Source: Pyrrhosoma nymphula (Eukaryota; Arthropoda; Insecta; Odonata; Coenagrionidae). From it: DNA of 64,000 nt. The notes beneath the pieces are model-generated. The model saw only the letters and a program-made list of their open reading frames with translations. It had not been told where the DNA came from and searched no databases. The translations under genes were made by a program, and so were the position numbers. Location of the stretch: positions 78,516,576-78,580,575 of the forward strand of contig OY754329.1 in the NCBI GenBank assembly GCA_963573305.1. The letters run 5' to 3'. Position 1 is the stretch's first letter, and every line of letters begins with the position of its first letter. Below are positions 46,797-59,245 of this stretch, piece by piece.

Positions 46797-47015
46797 TAAG
46801 GGTTGTCCAACTTGCAAGGCCTCAAGGGCCACAACTTAACCTTTAATATGGTTGCGGGCCATATAGTAATAAATTATTATTTTAAAAGTAACAATAAGAA
46901 ACAACGTAAGGTGTAAAAATAAATTTATGAATTTTTGTCTAATAACCTTTCAGGGGCCACAATAAATGGCACCGCGGGCCGCATGCGGCCCGCCGGCCGC
47001 CAGTTGGACAACCTT
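46797..47015. mobile_element. hAT-type MITE
   Basis: A 219-bp element with terminal inverted repeats: left TAAGGGTTGTCCAACTTGC, and right end (minus strand) AAGGTTGTCCAACTGGC. It is flanked by 8-bp duplications that differ at one base. The subterminal regions read 'GGGCC' and 'GCGGGCCGCATGCGGCCCGC', the latter an imperfect palindrome. Eight-bp duplications and GGTTGTCC ends fit hAT. No transposase, so it is non-autonomous. Confidence 0.7.
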
Positions 47016-49755
47016 GCTCTGGACTAATCTCCCAATATCTTTTGAAATGTCTATTCCTCAGTCAGTAATTTTCAAAAACCTTTCCATGTGCATTTTAAAA
47101 AGTCCATTATTTATATTAAATTTATATACTTGAACTACGACCTTGACGTGGTGGAAGGGCTTGCGCGTTCCAATGACCCCTAGAGCTAGACTGGCAGGAG
47201 CAAGTACCATTGCTCCTGCTAGGGCCACCCATGCCAGAGAGGTCGAAGGGTAGGAGCTAGACTAAAGGTATTTCCGTGATGGTGTCACGTTACAAATACC
47301 GTTGAGTGGCGTAAGAATACCTCTCAACTACCACTTCCTAGAACATGAAAGTCATTGAAGGAGAATTGATTCCTGGCAACTACGGGACGCCGACCACTAG
47401 GGCGGGTGTCGACCCCGGCAGCGGGGAAGACAAGGCCTCCGCGGTCGTCATCACACGAAATCCTAGCACAGCATCATCATCGACGGAAACAAGAAATAGG
47501 AGGTAGAAGAAGAAGAAAAAGAGAACGAGGAGGAGGAAAACAGTGGGAAAAATAGAAACGTGGAACGTAAGGACGACGATGAGGGCCGGGAAGCTTGAAA
47601 ATATTAAGCAGGAAATGGAAAAAGGAAAAATAGATGCTTTGGGATTGTGCGAGGGGAGATGGAAGGATAGCGGAGACTATTGGAGAGATAGCTACAGGGT
47701 AATCTATAGTGGGGGAGATGAGAGTCAACGTGGGATAGGTATGGAATTGAACACAAAATTGGGGCTGAGGGTGGTAAACATTGAACAGGTGAGTGACTGG
47801 ATACTAGAGGTAGAAATAAAAGCACGCCCGATGAATTTCTTACTGGTCCAGGTATACATGCCTACAAGCAACCATAGAGAAGAAAAGGTGGAAGAGGTGT
47901 ACGAACAAGTAGAAGAAATAATTAGAGAATTGCCAGGAAAGAAAAACCTGATAGTGATGGGTGACTGGAATGCAGTGGTGGGGGAAGGGAGGGATGGATT
48001 AGCAGTGGGAGGGTTTGGGCTAGGAAGAAGAAATTATCGCGGTGAAAAGGCAGTTGAATTTTGTAGAAGAAATAAATTAGTAGTGACAAACACTTGGCTG
48101 AAAAATCACCCCAGGCATAGGTACACATGGACAATGCCGGGTGATATTGGGAGATACACAATTGATTATATAATGGTAAGGCAGACGTTTAAGAACAGAG
48201 TAAAAAACTCGCGTAGCTATTCAGGGGCGAATGCGGACTCAGATCATAACTTAGTGATGATGAAGTATGAAGTTAGATTCAAAAGGCTTTGTAAAGGTAG
48301 GAAGATAAAGATGTGGAACCTTGAAGCATTAAAAGGGTTGAAAAGGAGGGAATACCAAGAGCTGGTAGAAAATAACATAGGTGAAGCAAATCGGATGGGA
48401 ATAATAGAGAGAAGATGGGAGGTTACAAAAACAGGCATCGCAGGAGCGGCATAGAAAACAATAGGAACGGTGGAAAAGAAGAGGGTTAAGAAGCACTGGG
48501 TAACGGAAGAAATGATTAAGAAAATAGAGGAGAGAAGATATGGAAAAACGTCAACACTGACGTAGGCAAGAGGAAGTATAAGGAATTGAATAATAAACAC
48601 CGGCGAGTGACCAATCGGGATAAAGAAAGCTAGTGGAAGGGACAATGCGAGAAAATGGAAAAACTGCAGGAGGAGGGGGAAGTGGGCGCTTTGTACACCT
48701 AGGTGAAAATGTTATCGAGTAGTAAGAGAGGTCAAACGATACCAAAGGTTAAGGACAAAAAAGGAAAGATACTAATCGAACAGGAAGATATCCAGAAAAG
48801 ATGGAGAGAATACGTAGAGGAGCTATATGACAGCGATAATAGACCCTTTAGCCTATATATAGAGAATGAAGAACCAATAGATAAGGATAACCTAGGGCAA
48901 GAGTTACTTGACAGCGAAATAGAGAAGGCATTAAGAGAGATGAAGGTTAGAAAAGCCGTGGGAACCGATAACCTACCTGCGGAGCTACTGAAGACTAGGT
49001 GGTAAGGAGTGAAAATCGTTTTTCGAACTTATTCGCAGGATCTGCAAGGAAATTTCGCAGGATCTGGAAGGTATGGCCAGAAAATTTCGTGAAAACAGTT
49101 TTAATACCTATCCCTAAGAAGAAGAAAGCGTCAAATTGCGAGGAGTATAGAACGATCAGTTTAATTTCGCACGCGGCAAAAGTCTTGCTTAGAATACTAA
49201 CTAGAAGGTTGAAGAGCAGAGCAAAATGCTATTTAGACGATGACCAATTTGGGGTTCAGGAAGGGAAGAGCCACCAGAGACGCGATTGCAGTAATGAGGA
49301 CACTTATAGAAAGAAACTTAGAGTATAATCGGGATGTTTTCGCTTGCCTTGTGAATTTCGAAAAGGCGTTTGACAGAGTAAACTGGGAGAAACTATTGCA
49401 GATACTGGGGAAAATAGGAATAGATTGGCGTGATAGGAGACTCATCCGAAACTTATTTATCGGTCAGAGGGCTCAGATGAGGGCAGCTGATGGTGAATCA
49501 GGGTGGGCCGTTATAGGTCGTGGGGTGCGGCAAGGGTGCCCGTTGTCGCATTTTCTTTTTAACATCTAAGCTAAGGAAATGGTAAGAGAGGCATGGGATG
49601 AGCTAGATGTGGGAATGAATGTAGGAGGCCAGTGGATAAAGTCGGTAAGATTCGCGGACGACCAGGCGTTGGTCAGTCGGTCATCGAAAGAATTGCAAAC
49701 TTTAGTAGATGCACTGGAAAAGCAGTGCGAGAAATACGGAATGAAGATTAATAAT

Positions 49756-50003
49756 CACTCACTCAGTATTTCAACCCGAAGTTTGGTTTGGATAGTTGAG
49801 GGTAGAGCTCACCCCGGACTAAGCCACAGGCGTGTGAAATGCAGACATTCAGGATAGGGGGGCCAGTTCCTTTCCCTTGGTCACCTCGCACTCCGAGGAT
49901 TTTTTTTTCTTTCGGGGGTGTCCAAAGGCTTCATCCGGATTTGAAACCGGGAGATTTCGATCAGTAGCCAAGCGCTCTACCCACTAGGCCACCACGCTTC
50001 AGC
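49756..50003 (-). mobile_element. tRNA-derived SINE inserted in the LINE
   Basis: A 248-bp insertion flanked by exact 12-bp duplications AAGATTAATAAT (49744-49755, 50004-50015). On the minus strand it starts GCTGAAGCGTGG, has an A box in TGGCCTAGTGGGTAGAGCGC (49972-49991) and a B box GGTTTCAAATCC (49937-49948), and ends in a GAGTGAGTG tail. These are the textbook features of a tRNA-SINE mobilised by a LINE. It is younger than the LINE copy it interrupts. Confidence 0.9.
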
Positions 50004-50250
50004 AAGATTAATAATAAGAAAACAAAAGTAATGACATTCTTTAGGACAAAGAAAGCGAGGCTGGTAGGAAGTCACAAACTGGAGAAAGTCGAACAATTTA
50101 ATTATTTGGGTAGTACGCTAGAAAAACAGGACATAGTAGAAAAGACATTAGGAGGATAATAGCGCTAGTGAAGGAAGCGATCAATAATAGTATGGTTCTG
50201 ATGACGGGGACCTTAAGCAAGGATGTAAAAAACAGGCTGGTGAAGAACTT

Positions 50251-50600
50251 GATATGGAGTGTGGCGTACGGAAAGGAAGACAAATGAGGAAGTGCTTGAC
50301 ATGGTGGGCGAGGAGAGAAAACTTATAGATGAGATTAGGGGAAGGCAGGGTAGGTGGCTGGAAGCGGTAATGAGGGTCGATGGTTTGCTGAAAGCCGTTT
50401 GCTGAAAGCCGAAAAAGGATGTTGATATGGAGTGTGGCGTTGTATGGAGCAGAAACGTGGACCTTGAGAAAGGAAGACGAAAATAAATGAGGAAGTGCTA
50501 CACATGGTGGGCGAGAGGAGGAAACTTATAGATGAGATAAGGGGAAGACAGGGTAGGTGGCTGGAAGGGGTAACGACGGGCGATGGTTTGCTGAAGGCCG
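50251..50600 (+). repeat. Partial tandem duplication in LINE 3' coding region
   Basis: 50251-50397 and 50424-50600 are about 90 percent alike. Both begin GATATGGAGTGTGGCG and end TTTGCTGAA(A/G)GCCG. A short TTTGCTGAAAGCCG is itself repeated at the junction. The left copy lacks the stretch encoding LYGAETWTLR. Confidence 0.8.
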
Positions 50601-50811
50601 TGATAGAGGGTAGGATGATGGGTAAGCGGGGAAGGGGAAGAAAGAGATTAGGTTTTTTGACGGGATGAAGATAAGTAGGACTTATGCTGAGATGAAGAAA
50701 GAAATACTAGATGTAGATAGGGCACGGCACGTGTAAGAGTCCGTTGGATATTCTCTGACTTTCATCATAACCTACCTCTTACCGGTAGATTACTATAATG
50801 AATGAATGAAT

Positions 50812-53040
50812 ATTTTAAACTTCCTTCTACCATTATTCTATCGGTTTTGCGTGCGTCTAAGCCTTAGGTCCACTCATTTTATAATCAACCGCATTTAACA
50901 CCTTTTTTAGGGATAAAAATTAATACAGATTTATTTAGTACCAAAAACATTTCCCTAAATGTCAATTGGAGAATAAATTCCGTTACAAACTGCGGTTTTT
51001 GACGACTATATCCTTAGCTTCAGTTCAAATATAACATAAAGTAGCAATTAGGATGATAATACCACTATGCATAACTCTTGGATTACACAAATTAGCTGAA
51101 CATTTCCACAACATGCCTCGAGGAAATACATATTGGTGGTAGTATGTTTAGATACGGTTTTGATCGTCAAATGAAGGACCCAGTTCATGAATTCTCATCT
51201 TCATGTGATCGATGCAAAAATGGCTGAATATTTTCATACCAAGGTTTATGTAATGTTGAGTTTGAAAACGATTCGAAGAAAAGCATTCATTAAAACAAAT
51301 TACCATAAAAAATTATTTTACTGACATTGAAAACGTTTTATGTAAAAACTTCCCCATGTGAACACAACTTCCACCGTGAAAGATAAAATTAAATCTCTAC
51401 CGCTTTCCCGATTACGACAACTATTTTCATAACTAGTTTCTCGACTTCATAAATGCCTCCTCTTTCGTGGAAAGCATTCCCGCTGAAGTTAGCTCAAAAT
51501 GGAATTAATTGAAACAAGAGGGATTTCGAGCTCTGAATTTCCTCGTTGAGAAATTGCTCCAGGGTTTACGAATGAATATGGATTTTCGAAAATTGTGAGA
51601 CCGCCCACTCGACAACCACTTTCCCAAATTATACCTTCCATCACTCCGCGACCAATTAAAGACGACACGGACCGTCAATTATCTACGGATACCAGGGAGG
51701 TCGACCGTGGGACGGCTGAAGATACCTTTCGTGCTAATCCTGAGGTCGATACAAATGAGAAAAATGTTATTTTTTCATTCCACATTGCGTCAGAACGTCA
51801 ATTTGTCAAGTCGAGTAGCCATATCTAACCCTTGAGCATTAACAGGTATAACGTTTCTCGTTTCAAGACCAATACGTAGTTGACGTCGATTAATGGTAGT
51901 TTGTAATTGAAATTTTGTTCATAGCAAGTATTTCTGCTGGATGGGCTACATGGAAAACAACGACGAAAAACATGAGATTTGGAAAAAGCTGTAGGGGTGA
52001 AAAAGACATTTCTACCTTTTTCCATTTTAAATATACTTCCAGTTTTCCGAAAAGTTATGATCTGACTACCATTTCAGTGTATCTCACGTAAAAGTTACAT
52101 GCATAGGTTGTTATACGTCCTGAAAAAGCGGGATTAGCTTAATATTTAGCATATAAATAAACGTTCTGTCTGAATTTGTAAAAATGGGACAGTTTCCGGA
52201 ATTATTCTAAGAAGCCAGTTATTCATTATTATGTATTTATTTCTTACATATGTGTTACAAATCCGATTATTTCCGGTTTTAAAATGCTGAACTCGTTTAG
52301 TTAGAGGTACCTACACTGTACCACTGGAAAAACTGCCCTGCTAATGATTCAGAATAATTTTAAATACACCTCTGTCTATAGTATTCTGATATTGTCATAC
52401 CCGAATAAAATGTTTCTTTTTTTAAGGTGCCAGATTCAAAGAAATGTGATTGCTTAAGGAGCTGGATATGTACATCAAATGTTCCAGTGAATATTTTTAG
52501 AAAATAATTTCAATCGAAATAATTTATTAGAGTAGAATTGCAAACTTGCTAAGCCTATTTTATTTCTTACTGACAAAAAGACTTTCTTGTGAGTAAAAAA
52601 ATTGTTTGCGCCTAAAAAAACGAATATTCATGTCAATATTATGTAATTATGGCGTATTGATGCCCTGTAATTGGTCCTTACCCTTATGGCCACCGTGAAT
52701 ATTTAAATACCTATTTATTTTTATTTTTTAAAAATTTGAACGGTCAATGACACTGAAACGTTAGGTATTGTAAAAAATTCTCATTTTGAGTTTTCACCTC
52801 ATTTAATGCGGGTATTGCTTTAAACTCTCTGTGAATCGACTTATATTTCCAATTTTTTTTCAGATGGAGACTCCTACAGAATTATATGAGTATTGAATTG
52901 TGATAAACCTAAGCATTCATTTCATTATATAATGTGATCATATCATCAGAATCATTCTAGCACAATCCAAAATTGGAGCTCTGGTGTACAGTATTGCTAT
53001 ATTACATCGATTATGTCATTTTAGCTTCTTTGCCAAGCCA
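50812..53040. other. AT-rich stretch, nothing recognised
   Basis: No coding family, hairpin or element edge was seen in about 2.2 kb. Confidence 0.4.
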
Positions 53041-53515
53041 GAACTGCGTGAACATAATCATCATCATCAAGGTAGATCTGTCCTGAGACTCGTTCCAGCT
53101 GAACTCCTCCAAACTTCTATATTTTGTGCCCACATTTTCATATCTTGATAACTCCTATTCTCCCTCACATCCGTCAACATATCAAATTCTCTTCTTCCTT
53201 TCTTCCGTTTTCCTTTCACTTTTCCTTCCATTATCTTACTGAGGAGGCAGTCATGCCTCAAGATGTGCCCTAACCAGTTTGCCCTCCTTCTTATTGCATT
53301 CCTGATTGACTTTTTCTCGTCAATCCATTCCAAAACTTGGTCATTCCTTACCTTCTCTGTCCACCTCACTCTCATCATTCTTCTTCATAACCACAATTCA
53401 AAACTTTCAAGATATTTAACATCTTTTTTCTATAGGTCCAAGTTTCTGATCCATACAGGACCACGCTCCATACAAAGCATTTGGCAAATCTCTTCCTTAG
53501 GGTAATAGGTATTTT
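53041..53515 (-). pseudogene. LINE (RTE-like) 3' fragment with (GAT)n tail
   Basis: The minus-strand translation gives VLYGSETWTY, then, after a frameshift, MMRVRWTEKVRNDQVLEWID and NWLGHILRHDCLLSKIMEGK, followed by a basic KGKRKKGRR stretch and stop. This is the conserved C-terminal domain downstream of the RT core. A (GAT)n tail lies at 53055-53070. The copy is 5'-truncated. The open part is 103 codons, so decay is moderate. Confidence 0.82.
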
Positions 53516-54025
53516 TTTGGCAGTTAACATAATACTTTCATTAAATTAAATTATTCCACTTCTTAATTTTCACAATGGTTTACGAGGACTGACAGAAAAA
53601 AAAATGAGACTGATGTTTATTTTTTTGTCTGTTTGTGTTTTGTAAGCTTTGGTTTTTACTTGATATCACACGGTCCTAAAACAGGAAAATCACATGGTCG
53701 TAATTTTTCACGGAGTTCCTGACTTGAAAAACATTCTTATTACATTCAAATCGTATCAGATAAATCACCATTAGCTTAAAATAACATTTTGTAAGTCTTT
53801 GTGTATGACTTTTTAAAAGTTTCACGAGAAATAAGATGTTAACGTGCTGCTTAGTTTTCGAATCCGGCATTTTCCGTCTAAACGTAAAAACACCGATCGA
53901 GCGAGTTGTAACTTGTCACCGCGTAAGAATATGGTTCAAGGTCAAACATAGTGCACGTGCAATAGAACACAAGAAGTAGTTCCTTAGTAATGTGAACAGT
54001 TTCGTTATTTTTGTGTCAGACCTCG
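53516..54025. other. AT-rich stretch, nothing recognised
   Basis: No element or gene supported. Confidence 0.4.
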
Positions 54026-54130
54026 TTTAGTCAACCGGTTTCATGGCAAAGGCAATACCATCAGGCATTTTGTGACTTCGTGTTAACAGTCTCACCTGAT
54101 GATGTCGCCTTAGTGATGAAAGCCGTCCAC
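54026..54130 (+). repeat. Short fold-back with CTGATGA hammerhead-like core
   Basis: CTGATGA (54096-54102), a TCGC/GTGA 4-bp stem with a CTTA loop, and GAAAG (54118-54122) follow in hammerhead order. The left arm (54033-54056) mirrors it with ACCGGTTTCATGGCAAAGGC and CCATCAGG. Arms are about 35 bp and imperfect. Confidence 0.5.
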
Positions 54131-57100
54131 TTGGAATATACCATTGTGGAAATAGTTAAGCTTTATAAATTCTATGAAATAGGAATTTTCACAAAGCGAA
54201 GCCTGGAACAATGGAAATCAACTGGCAATACACACTGAGCGTGGTTGAGACGGGACTTCCCTCCATTGGTTCGAGTGCGCGTAGAAGTTAAGGGAGATGA
54301 ATGAATCTGGATTGTAATTAGTTTTGTCTCCTAGTACCTAATGAAAACACTACCTTTGGAAATAATGCCCCATGGTCTCTTTCAGACAATGAAAATTTCA
54401 GTCATGGTTTCGAATTCCAGGAGATTGGCTGCTGCACGAGTATGTTTATTATGATCTCAATACTAGGTGTTCCTTGTTTAGAAGGCCACCGCTCTGCTCA
54501 ATGAAGATACGGGGGCGGACAAAGAAGCAGCGTGGTAAAACCTTGGTATTCAATGTGGCATCCCATAGATCAGGGGCCTAGGTCACCGGAGATGCTTACC
54601 AGAGCAGAATAGAAGCATCCGCATCAGGAGATGGAAATAGGTAATAAAGATTCAAATGGGCAGATGGAGTAAGAAAGAAAGTATTTCCGTGATGAACTTC
54701 GAGCGTTGAATTTTGCCAATTTTGGGGAAAATTAACGATTGTATCATCTTCTATCCCAGATATTTTAACTGGCATTTCCAAGATGCGGTTGACAAACGAT
54801 AAGATACTTCGTTTTCTTTTTTCTTACCTACGGTTGTTCTCTTAGGAAGACTACTGAGAAAGAGGGCGGAGAACTTAAGGGTACATATTTTTAACTAGAA
54901 AATGAGTTACGACTACAGGTTGATCTTGAGAGATAGTGTATGTAAGTAGTGCAATTCTAGTGAGAGCAATGGAAAAGTAGAAATAAAAGATTTAACAAAA
55001 CATATATCAATAAGTATAAATTACAAGCCTAGTAAAATATTATGAAAACGGAACATTCATTCATTTTTCATGTCGGTATGGTCTTTGGCAATGTTATTTG
55101 TATGCATGATATGCTATGGCAATAAGAAATCCATTATTTGTTTGGTACGAATCGTAGGATACGTATTTCGGATCTTATTCCTGGTACTTACAGCCTTTTT
55201 CCCAACTCATGGCGGATGACCTTGAATGCGCTGGTGTATCTTTCACTTTTCCAGCCAATCACAAAATAATGGCATGGAATGCATTGGGGAGACTGCGTGC
55301 GAGTTAGACTTCGTTTGTTGAAGCTCAAAATCAGTGGTTAGCGTATCTCCTCGCTACCCCACATATTTTCGCAAGAATTGACAGCACTGTTCGGCCGCCG
55401 GGAGCCATAATATGGGGTGGAAGGGGAAACACCTTGCATTGGCTACTTTCTCTGTGACGTCAACCTGCTAAGAGTTGAGAAAAGGGTATAATTCTACAAG
55501 TTAAAAATAAAACTTGATACAACAGGTACATTTTTGCGTGTAGGTATGATATATGTAGTATGCAAATGTGTAGTATGCAAATATGTAGTATGCAAAGTCA
55601 CTGAAGAGCAATAGGAAAGAGAATAGGTAAAAGGAGCAAGAACACAATAAAATATAAGCTCAAGATGAACAGGGAAAACTGTAAAGTACCTATTGAATAT
55701 GGAGAGAAAAAGAAGGCCAAGACGTTTTTTAAACTTGTTGCATTAAGAGGCCGTAGAAATCAAGATCCCTAGATTGGGTAAAATGATGTTTTACAAGACA
55801 CTTAGGCCAACATTGAAATCAGTAAAGATCTCAGCGCTGAAAACTCGGAACTTAATATTCCAGGTCCATCATTTCAAAATACTTGACCCGCCTGCTTGCC
55901 TGTGATTGGTCGTTGTATGTAATTGGATGTAAAATAGGAATCGCATTCATTTTTGTTACCATTAGATACTGATAACCGAAATCGATTCTTTATACGATAT
56001 AATAACACCATTTACACGGTACAATTTTAAGAATACCGAATTCCACTCGATTTTCAGCACTGAAGTAAGTACCTAGTAAAGGGCCTATAGATTTCCTCGA
56101 ATCTAATTAGAGATACCTACCATATTCTCGTTACCATCCATTGTCGTTAACAATTACTGAGACACAAAAGGTATTAAAGTTTAAAATGAACCCAGAGATT
56201 GGGTTATACTATGATTCACAAATGTATAAACTCTTTTGCTAACTCGGACCCTCCATTCGTTTACACTATGGTCCAGGCAATTAGTTTTCACACCACATAG
56301 CATCATTTCTATTAAATATTGCATACGCCTATATTTTACATACGCCAAAAATCATTTGGCATACACCTAGCAATTTGCACTTAAAGAAAGAGACCCGATT
56401 CAGTGAATAATGAGGGAATGAAAATTAAATAATATTTTTAAAGAGCCTTCTAAATCAATCATGCGCCGTGCAATTTCCAAAGATAGAACGAAATCATGCA
56501 CAGGATAAAAAAATGTCATCCATTACTACCTCCTGTAGCTTAGTATGTCCAAAATCTGCATTTGCCCAATCATAAATAACTGCTGCGCTACCAATTACAT
56601 TATCAGTCTCCATTCGGAATGATTGGCTTATTGATGATTAATAGCGCTAAAAATTTAAAGCTATTGGCATCATGACCCATTTATATTTATTTTAATACCC
56701 GCACTCCTGATAGAAAATGTGAGGAAACTAACTGGAGTTGACTGCAAATTTGAAATTCACTAAGTATTTTAAATTGCAATAGCTGGAGTTATTTTTGGAA
56801 GATTAAAAAACAAGCAGAGAAGGAGAATCACGGAGGAAAAATTTACCAATTATAAGTGGTAATTCAAATCAAACATCAAAATGTACTTTTAGTCAAAATG
56901 GGAGTGGAAATTGAGAAATTTAGAAGAAAACATAGTAACTGATCGTTAGTTGCCTCAACAAGGGGCTTGATAAATCCTCTATATGAGTCTATTGAATGTA
57001 TCACAAAAGACAAATACTAAAAATCAACAAAAATTTCAAAAAATACAAACTGTTGATACTTTTCTTCTCCTTCTTTTCTAGTAGTATTTTACGTTTAATA

Positions 57101-57140
57101 GTAGGCTCCTGTGGCCTCTTTATCCTTCAGTTGTAGCCTA
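54131..57140. other. No gene recognised; small tandem repeat within
   Basis: Apart from the 15-bp tandem at 55551-55595 this 3-kb stretch shows no gene, exon or element. Confidence 0.4.
55551..55595 (+). repeat. 15-bp tandem repeat, three units
   Basis: Units AT(A/G)TGTAGTATGCAA at 55551, 55566 and 55581, with one variable base. Confidence 0.9.
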
Positions 57141-57300
57141 CTACAACCTTAAGTTGTTCCACCAACTGTTTCCTGGCGAACCGACGTTTAACGTAGAGAT
57201 TGCCATGACCGGGATTCAAACCATGGACCTTGGGGTTTCCTGGCCAATGCGCAGATCACTACACTACCCAGAATTCCTAATTCCGGTGGCAATTTAGGAG
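57141..57300 (-). mobile_element. tRNA-derived SINE
   Basis: On the minus strand an A box lies in GGGTAGTGTAGTGATCTGCGC's first 20 bases (57249-57269) and a B box GGTTTGAATCCC at 57211-57222, in the spacing of a tRNA. The body continues to the left for at least 70 bp. It differs in sequence from the SINE at 49.8 kb, so it is a separate family. Exact ends and duplications were not determined. Confidence 0.58.
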
Positions 57301-58560
57301 GTAATGTACGGCTATACCATAAACCAAGGAAGTGCCACGTTGAAAAACATGCTTACATACAGTGCACGGGAACTACTACTGATAATATTGTATACGACTA
57401 CTGATTAGTATAACTAATACTATCAATCCATGTGTACTACGATATATTAATTTCTTCAGAAATTAAAATCATTCGGGGCACTCGAGACGGGTTTGGCATT
57501 AGTTCTTGCTATCCATGTTTCTTCCTCTCGAAGTGGCCCATAAATCCTGTATACCACTTGCAGTTAAAATACTCGTAATGCTTTCTCATTGGTAGCTGAC
57601 AAAACATCTTTGGTAATACGTCATACGTTAATAATTGGCAGAGGCCAAATTTTATGGACCAAGCCATGTAATTTAAAAATGGTGGATGAAAAAGAGAGAG
57701 AAAAGGTTGAGGGATGCTGAACGACTCGACGGAATCGTGGTTTGGTGGATATAGGAGAAAAAAAGTGTGGGGATTTCGGTAAAAAAAAGAATAAACCAGA
57801 AGTGCTTTGAGATCCCAAGAGGATAAGTAATAATGAACGAAGAATCCCTAAAGTCCTACTCCAAACACGCTAGATTGCACGCAACAACAATTATCAGTGG
57901 GTGGAATAAGCCGAAAGGCAATTACGAAGCTGAAAGAAATCCACGATATGAAAATGTTTGGACATCGCTAATCTATCCAATTTTCCGCACGGGGGAGCAA
58001 GAGTGGAAAATTTTACTTTCACGGGCACACCAGTGGTCTTCATTTTATGCGGGTCCTTTTTATAAGGTTCATCCGCGCGAGAACTGAGCCGAATTTACGC
58101 CGTTGACGAGGAAACCTAACCGATCCGGAGAACTCCCGGAGATAGTAGTGAAATTTCAATGTATCAAAGGCGTGAAGAGGACCGAATTTCTTCCCTTTTT
58201 TCTGGGATCTAGTCCTGACTGCTACCTTCACACACACATGCATACACCTCGTGCCAACACCAATTCTCGCTCACCAGTTCTCTTCCCTTACAGCCTAATC
58301 AGCCCACGTACCAATTTCCCCTCATGATCCTGCAGGTTCTCTCTCTCATTTCCCTTTCCATCCAAGGAATTCTCACGTTCAAAGGGAAGACAGGAAGATG
58401 GAAAAGGAGCGAGGGTAGATAGACTTTTTCAAAGCCGAAAAATCTATTCAAGCAAAATCTCCTAAAATCTTATATTTTATTAATATTTTTATTAAGCAAC
58501 CTCAACGGCAAGAGCATCACCTCCGAGCTATAGTCTTTTAAAAAATAACTTCTTAGAATA
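57301..58560. other. No gene supported; slightly GC-richer at 58.0-58.4 kb
   Basis: Open frames of 60-85 codons on both strands (57621-58327) lack recognisable domains. Confidence 0.35.
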
Positions 58561-58760
58561 GTTATTGACCACTTTAATGATAAATTGGTTAATTTATGAT
58601 TCAAAACTTTTTTATCTTTGTAGTATTATAATTATTATTAACTGTATTCCTTGCATTTTACTGTAGCCCTGAAGAAGCCTTAATAAAAAGGCGAAACGTC
58701 GGCGGAAAAAGAAAGTTGAGTTTCTTAAAAAAAACATGACCAACATCTATAAATTAACCA
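58561..58760 (+). repeat. Hammerhead-like core in AT-rich repeat
   Basis: CTGAAGA (58669-58675), one extra A, a perfect 5-bp stem GCCTT/AAGGC and GAAAC (58693-58697) then GTCGGCGG. Outer words GGTTAATTTATG and ATAAATTAACC (about 58587 and 58749) are reverse complements, so the whole is probably a fold-back unit. Confidence 0.5.
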
Positions 58761-58859
58761 ATGTATTTTTAAAAAAATAATAGCAATTTCCTTCGTGTTA
58801 TCGCACACAATTAACTGGTTTTCAACTGACTTTAATTTTGCTTGAAATGAGATCAAAAT

Positions 58860-59245
58860 AAGTTAGATAAAACAAAGTGTGGAAGTGGTATCATATGATG
58901 ATGAAAACTGGGTGTGTCAGGATAAAAATTATAGGGTTTTAGGGAGGGATTGGGAATGAGTAGTTCATGAGAGAAAGTAGGTTGGACACTCCAGTAATGG
59001 ACATATATGAAAGTAGCGTGCTTTGTAGGTTTAGCCATGTTGAGAGAATAGATAAGAGTCGAATAGTGTAGCAGATTTACGATGGAGGATTGAATGGCGT
59101 GAGAGGAAGGGTGGACAGTAGAGATTGTAGCCAGTACAGTGTCGTTAATATTAGTTCGTGGGCGGGGCATAGGAGAGGTTGAGGGTTTCCGAGACCAGAG
59201 GAGAAGGGAAGGGGTCGTATGCGTACTGTCATACCCATACAAGTG
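58860..59245 (+). pseudogene. LINE C-terminal fragment, copy 1
   Basis: The plus-strand translation has SSVLCRFSHVERIDKSRIV, then QIYDGGLNGVRGR. This is the 'SVLRWFGHVERMD..R..KQIY....G.RGRGRPR' block at the C-terminus of many insect LINEs. Stops interrupt it. The stretch aligns with 59780-60060, so two copies of one family stand in tandem. Confidence 0.55.

Larger units (their letters stand above)
47345..50740 (+). pseudogene. LINE polyprotein: APE endonuclease + reverse transcriptase
   Basis: It encodes the endonuclease that nicks the target and the RT that copies the LINE RNA into it. The ATG at 47345 opens a frame (MKVIEGELIPGNYGTPTTRA) with an in-frame TAG at 47504. Endonuclease motifs follow: TWNVRT, CEGRW, QVYMPTSN, GDWNA (47960-47974), IDYI and SDHN (about 48239). 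A TAG at 48452 interrupts the linker. RT motifs are KRWREYVEELYDS, KAVGTDNLPAELLK, IPIPKK, YRTISLISHAAKVLL, KAFDRVNW, GVRQGCPLS and the catalytic FADD (49651-49662). Frame changes occur near 49000 and 49250, and a TAA at 49567. A SINE splits the gene after KINN at 49756. The C-terminus has ERRKLIDEIRGRQGRWLEGV and GKRGRGRKR. Part of it (50251-50397) is duplicated at 50424-50600, the left copy lacking about 30 bp. Confidence 0.88.
47130..50811 (+). mobile_element. RTE-like LINE, nearly full length
   Basis: About 3.4 kb once the inserted SINE is subtracted, the usual length of RTE-class elements. The 5' part (47130-47344) is a GC-richer leader, followed by one long reading frame encoding an APE endonuclease and reverse transcriptase. 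The 3' end is an (AATG)n tail (50797-50811). Target duplications were not found. The frame carries stops and at least two frameshifts, so the copy is inactive. Confidence 0.85.
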
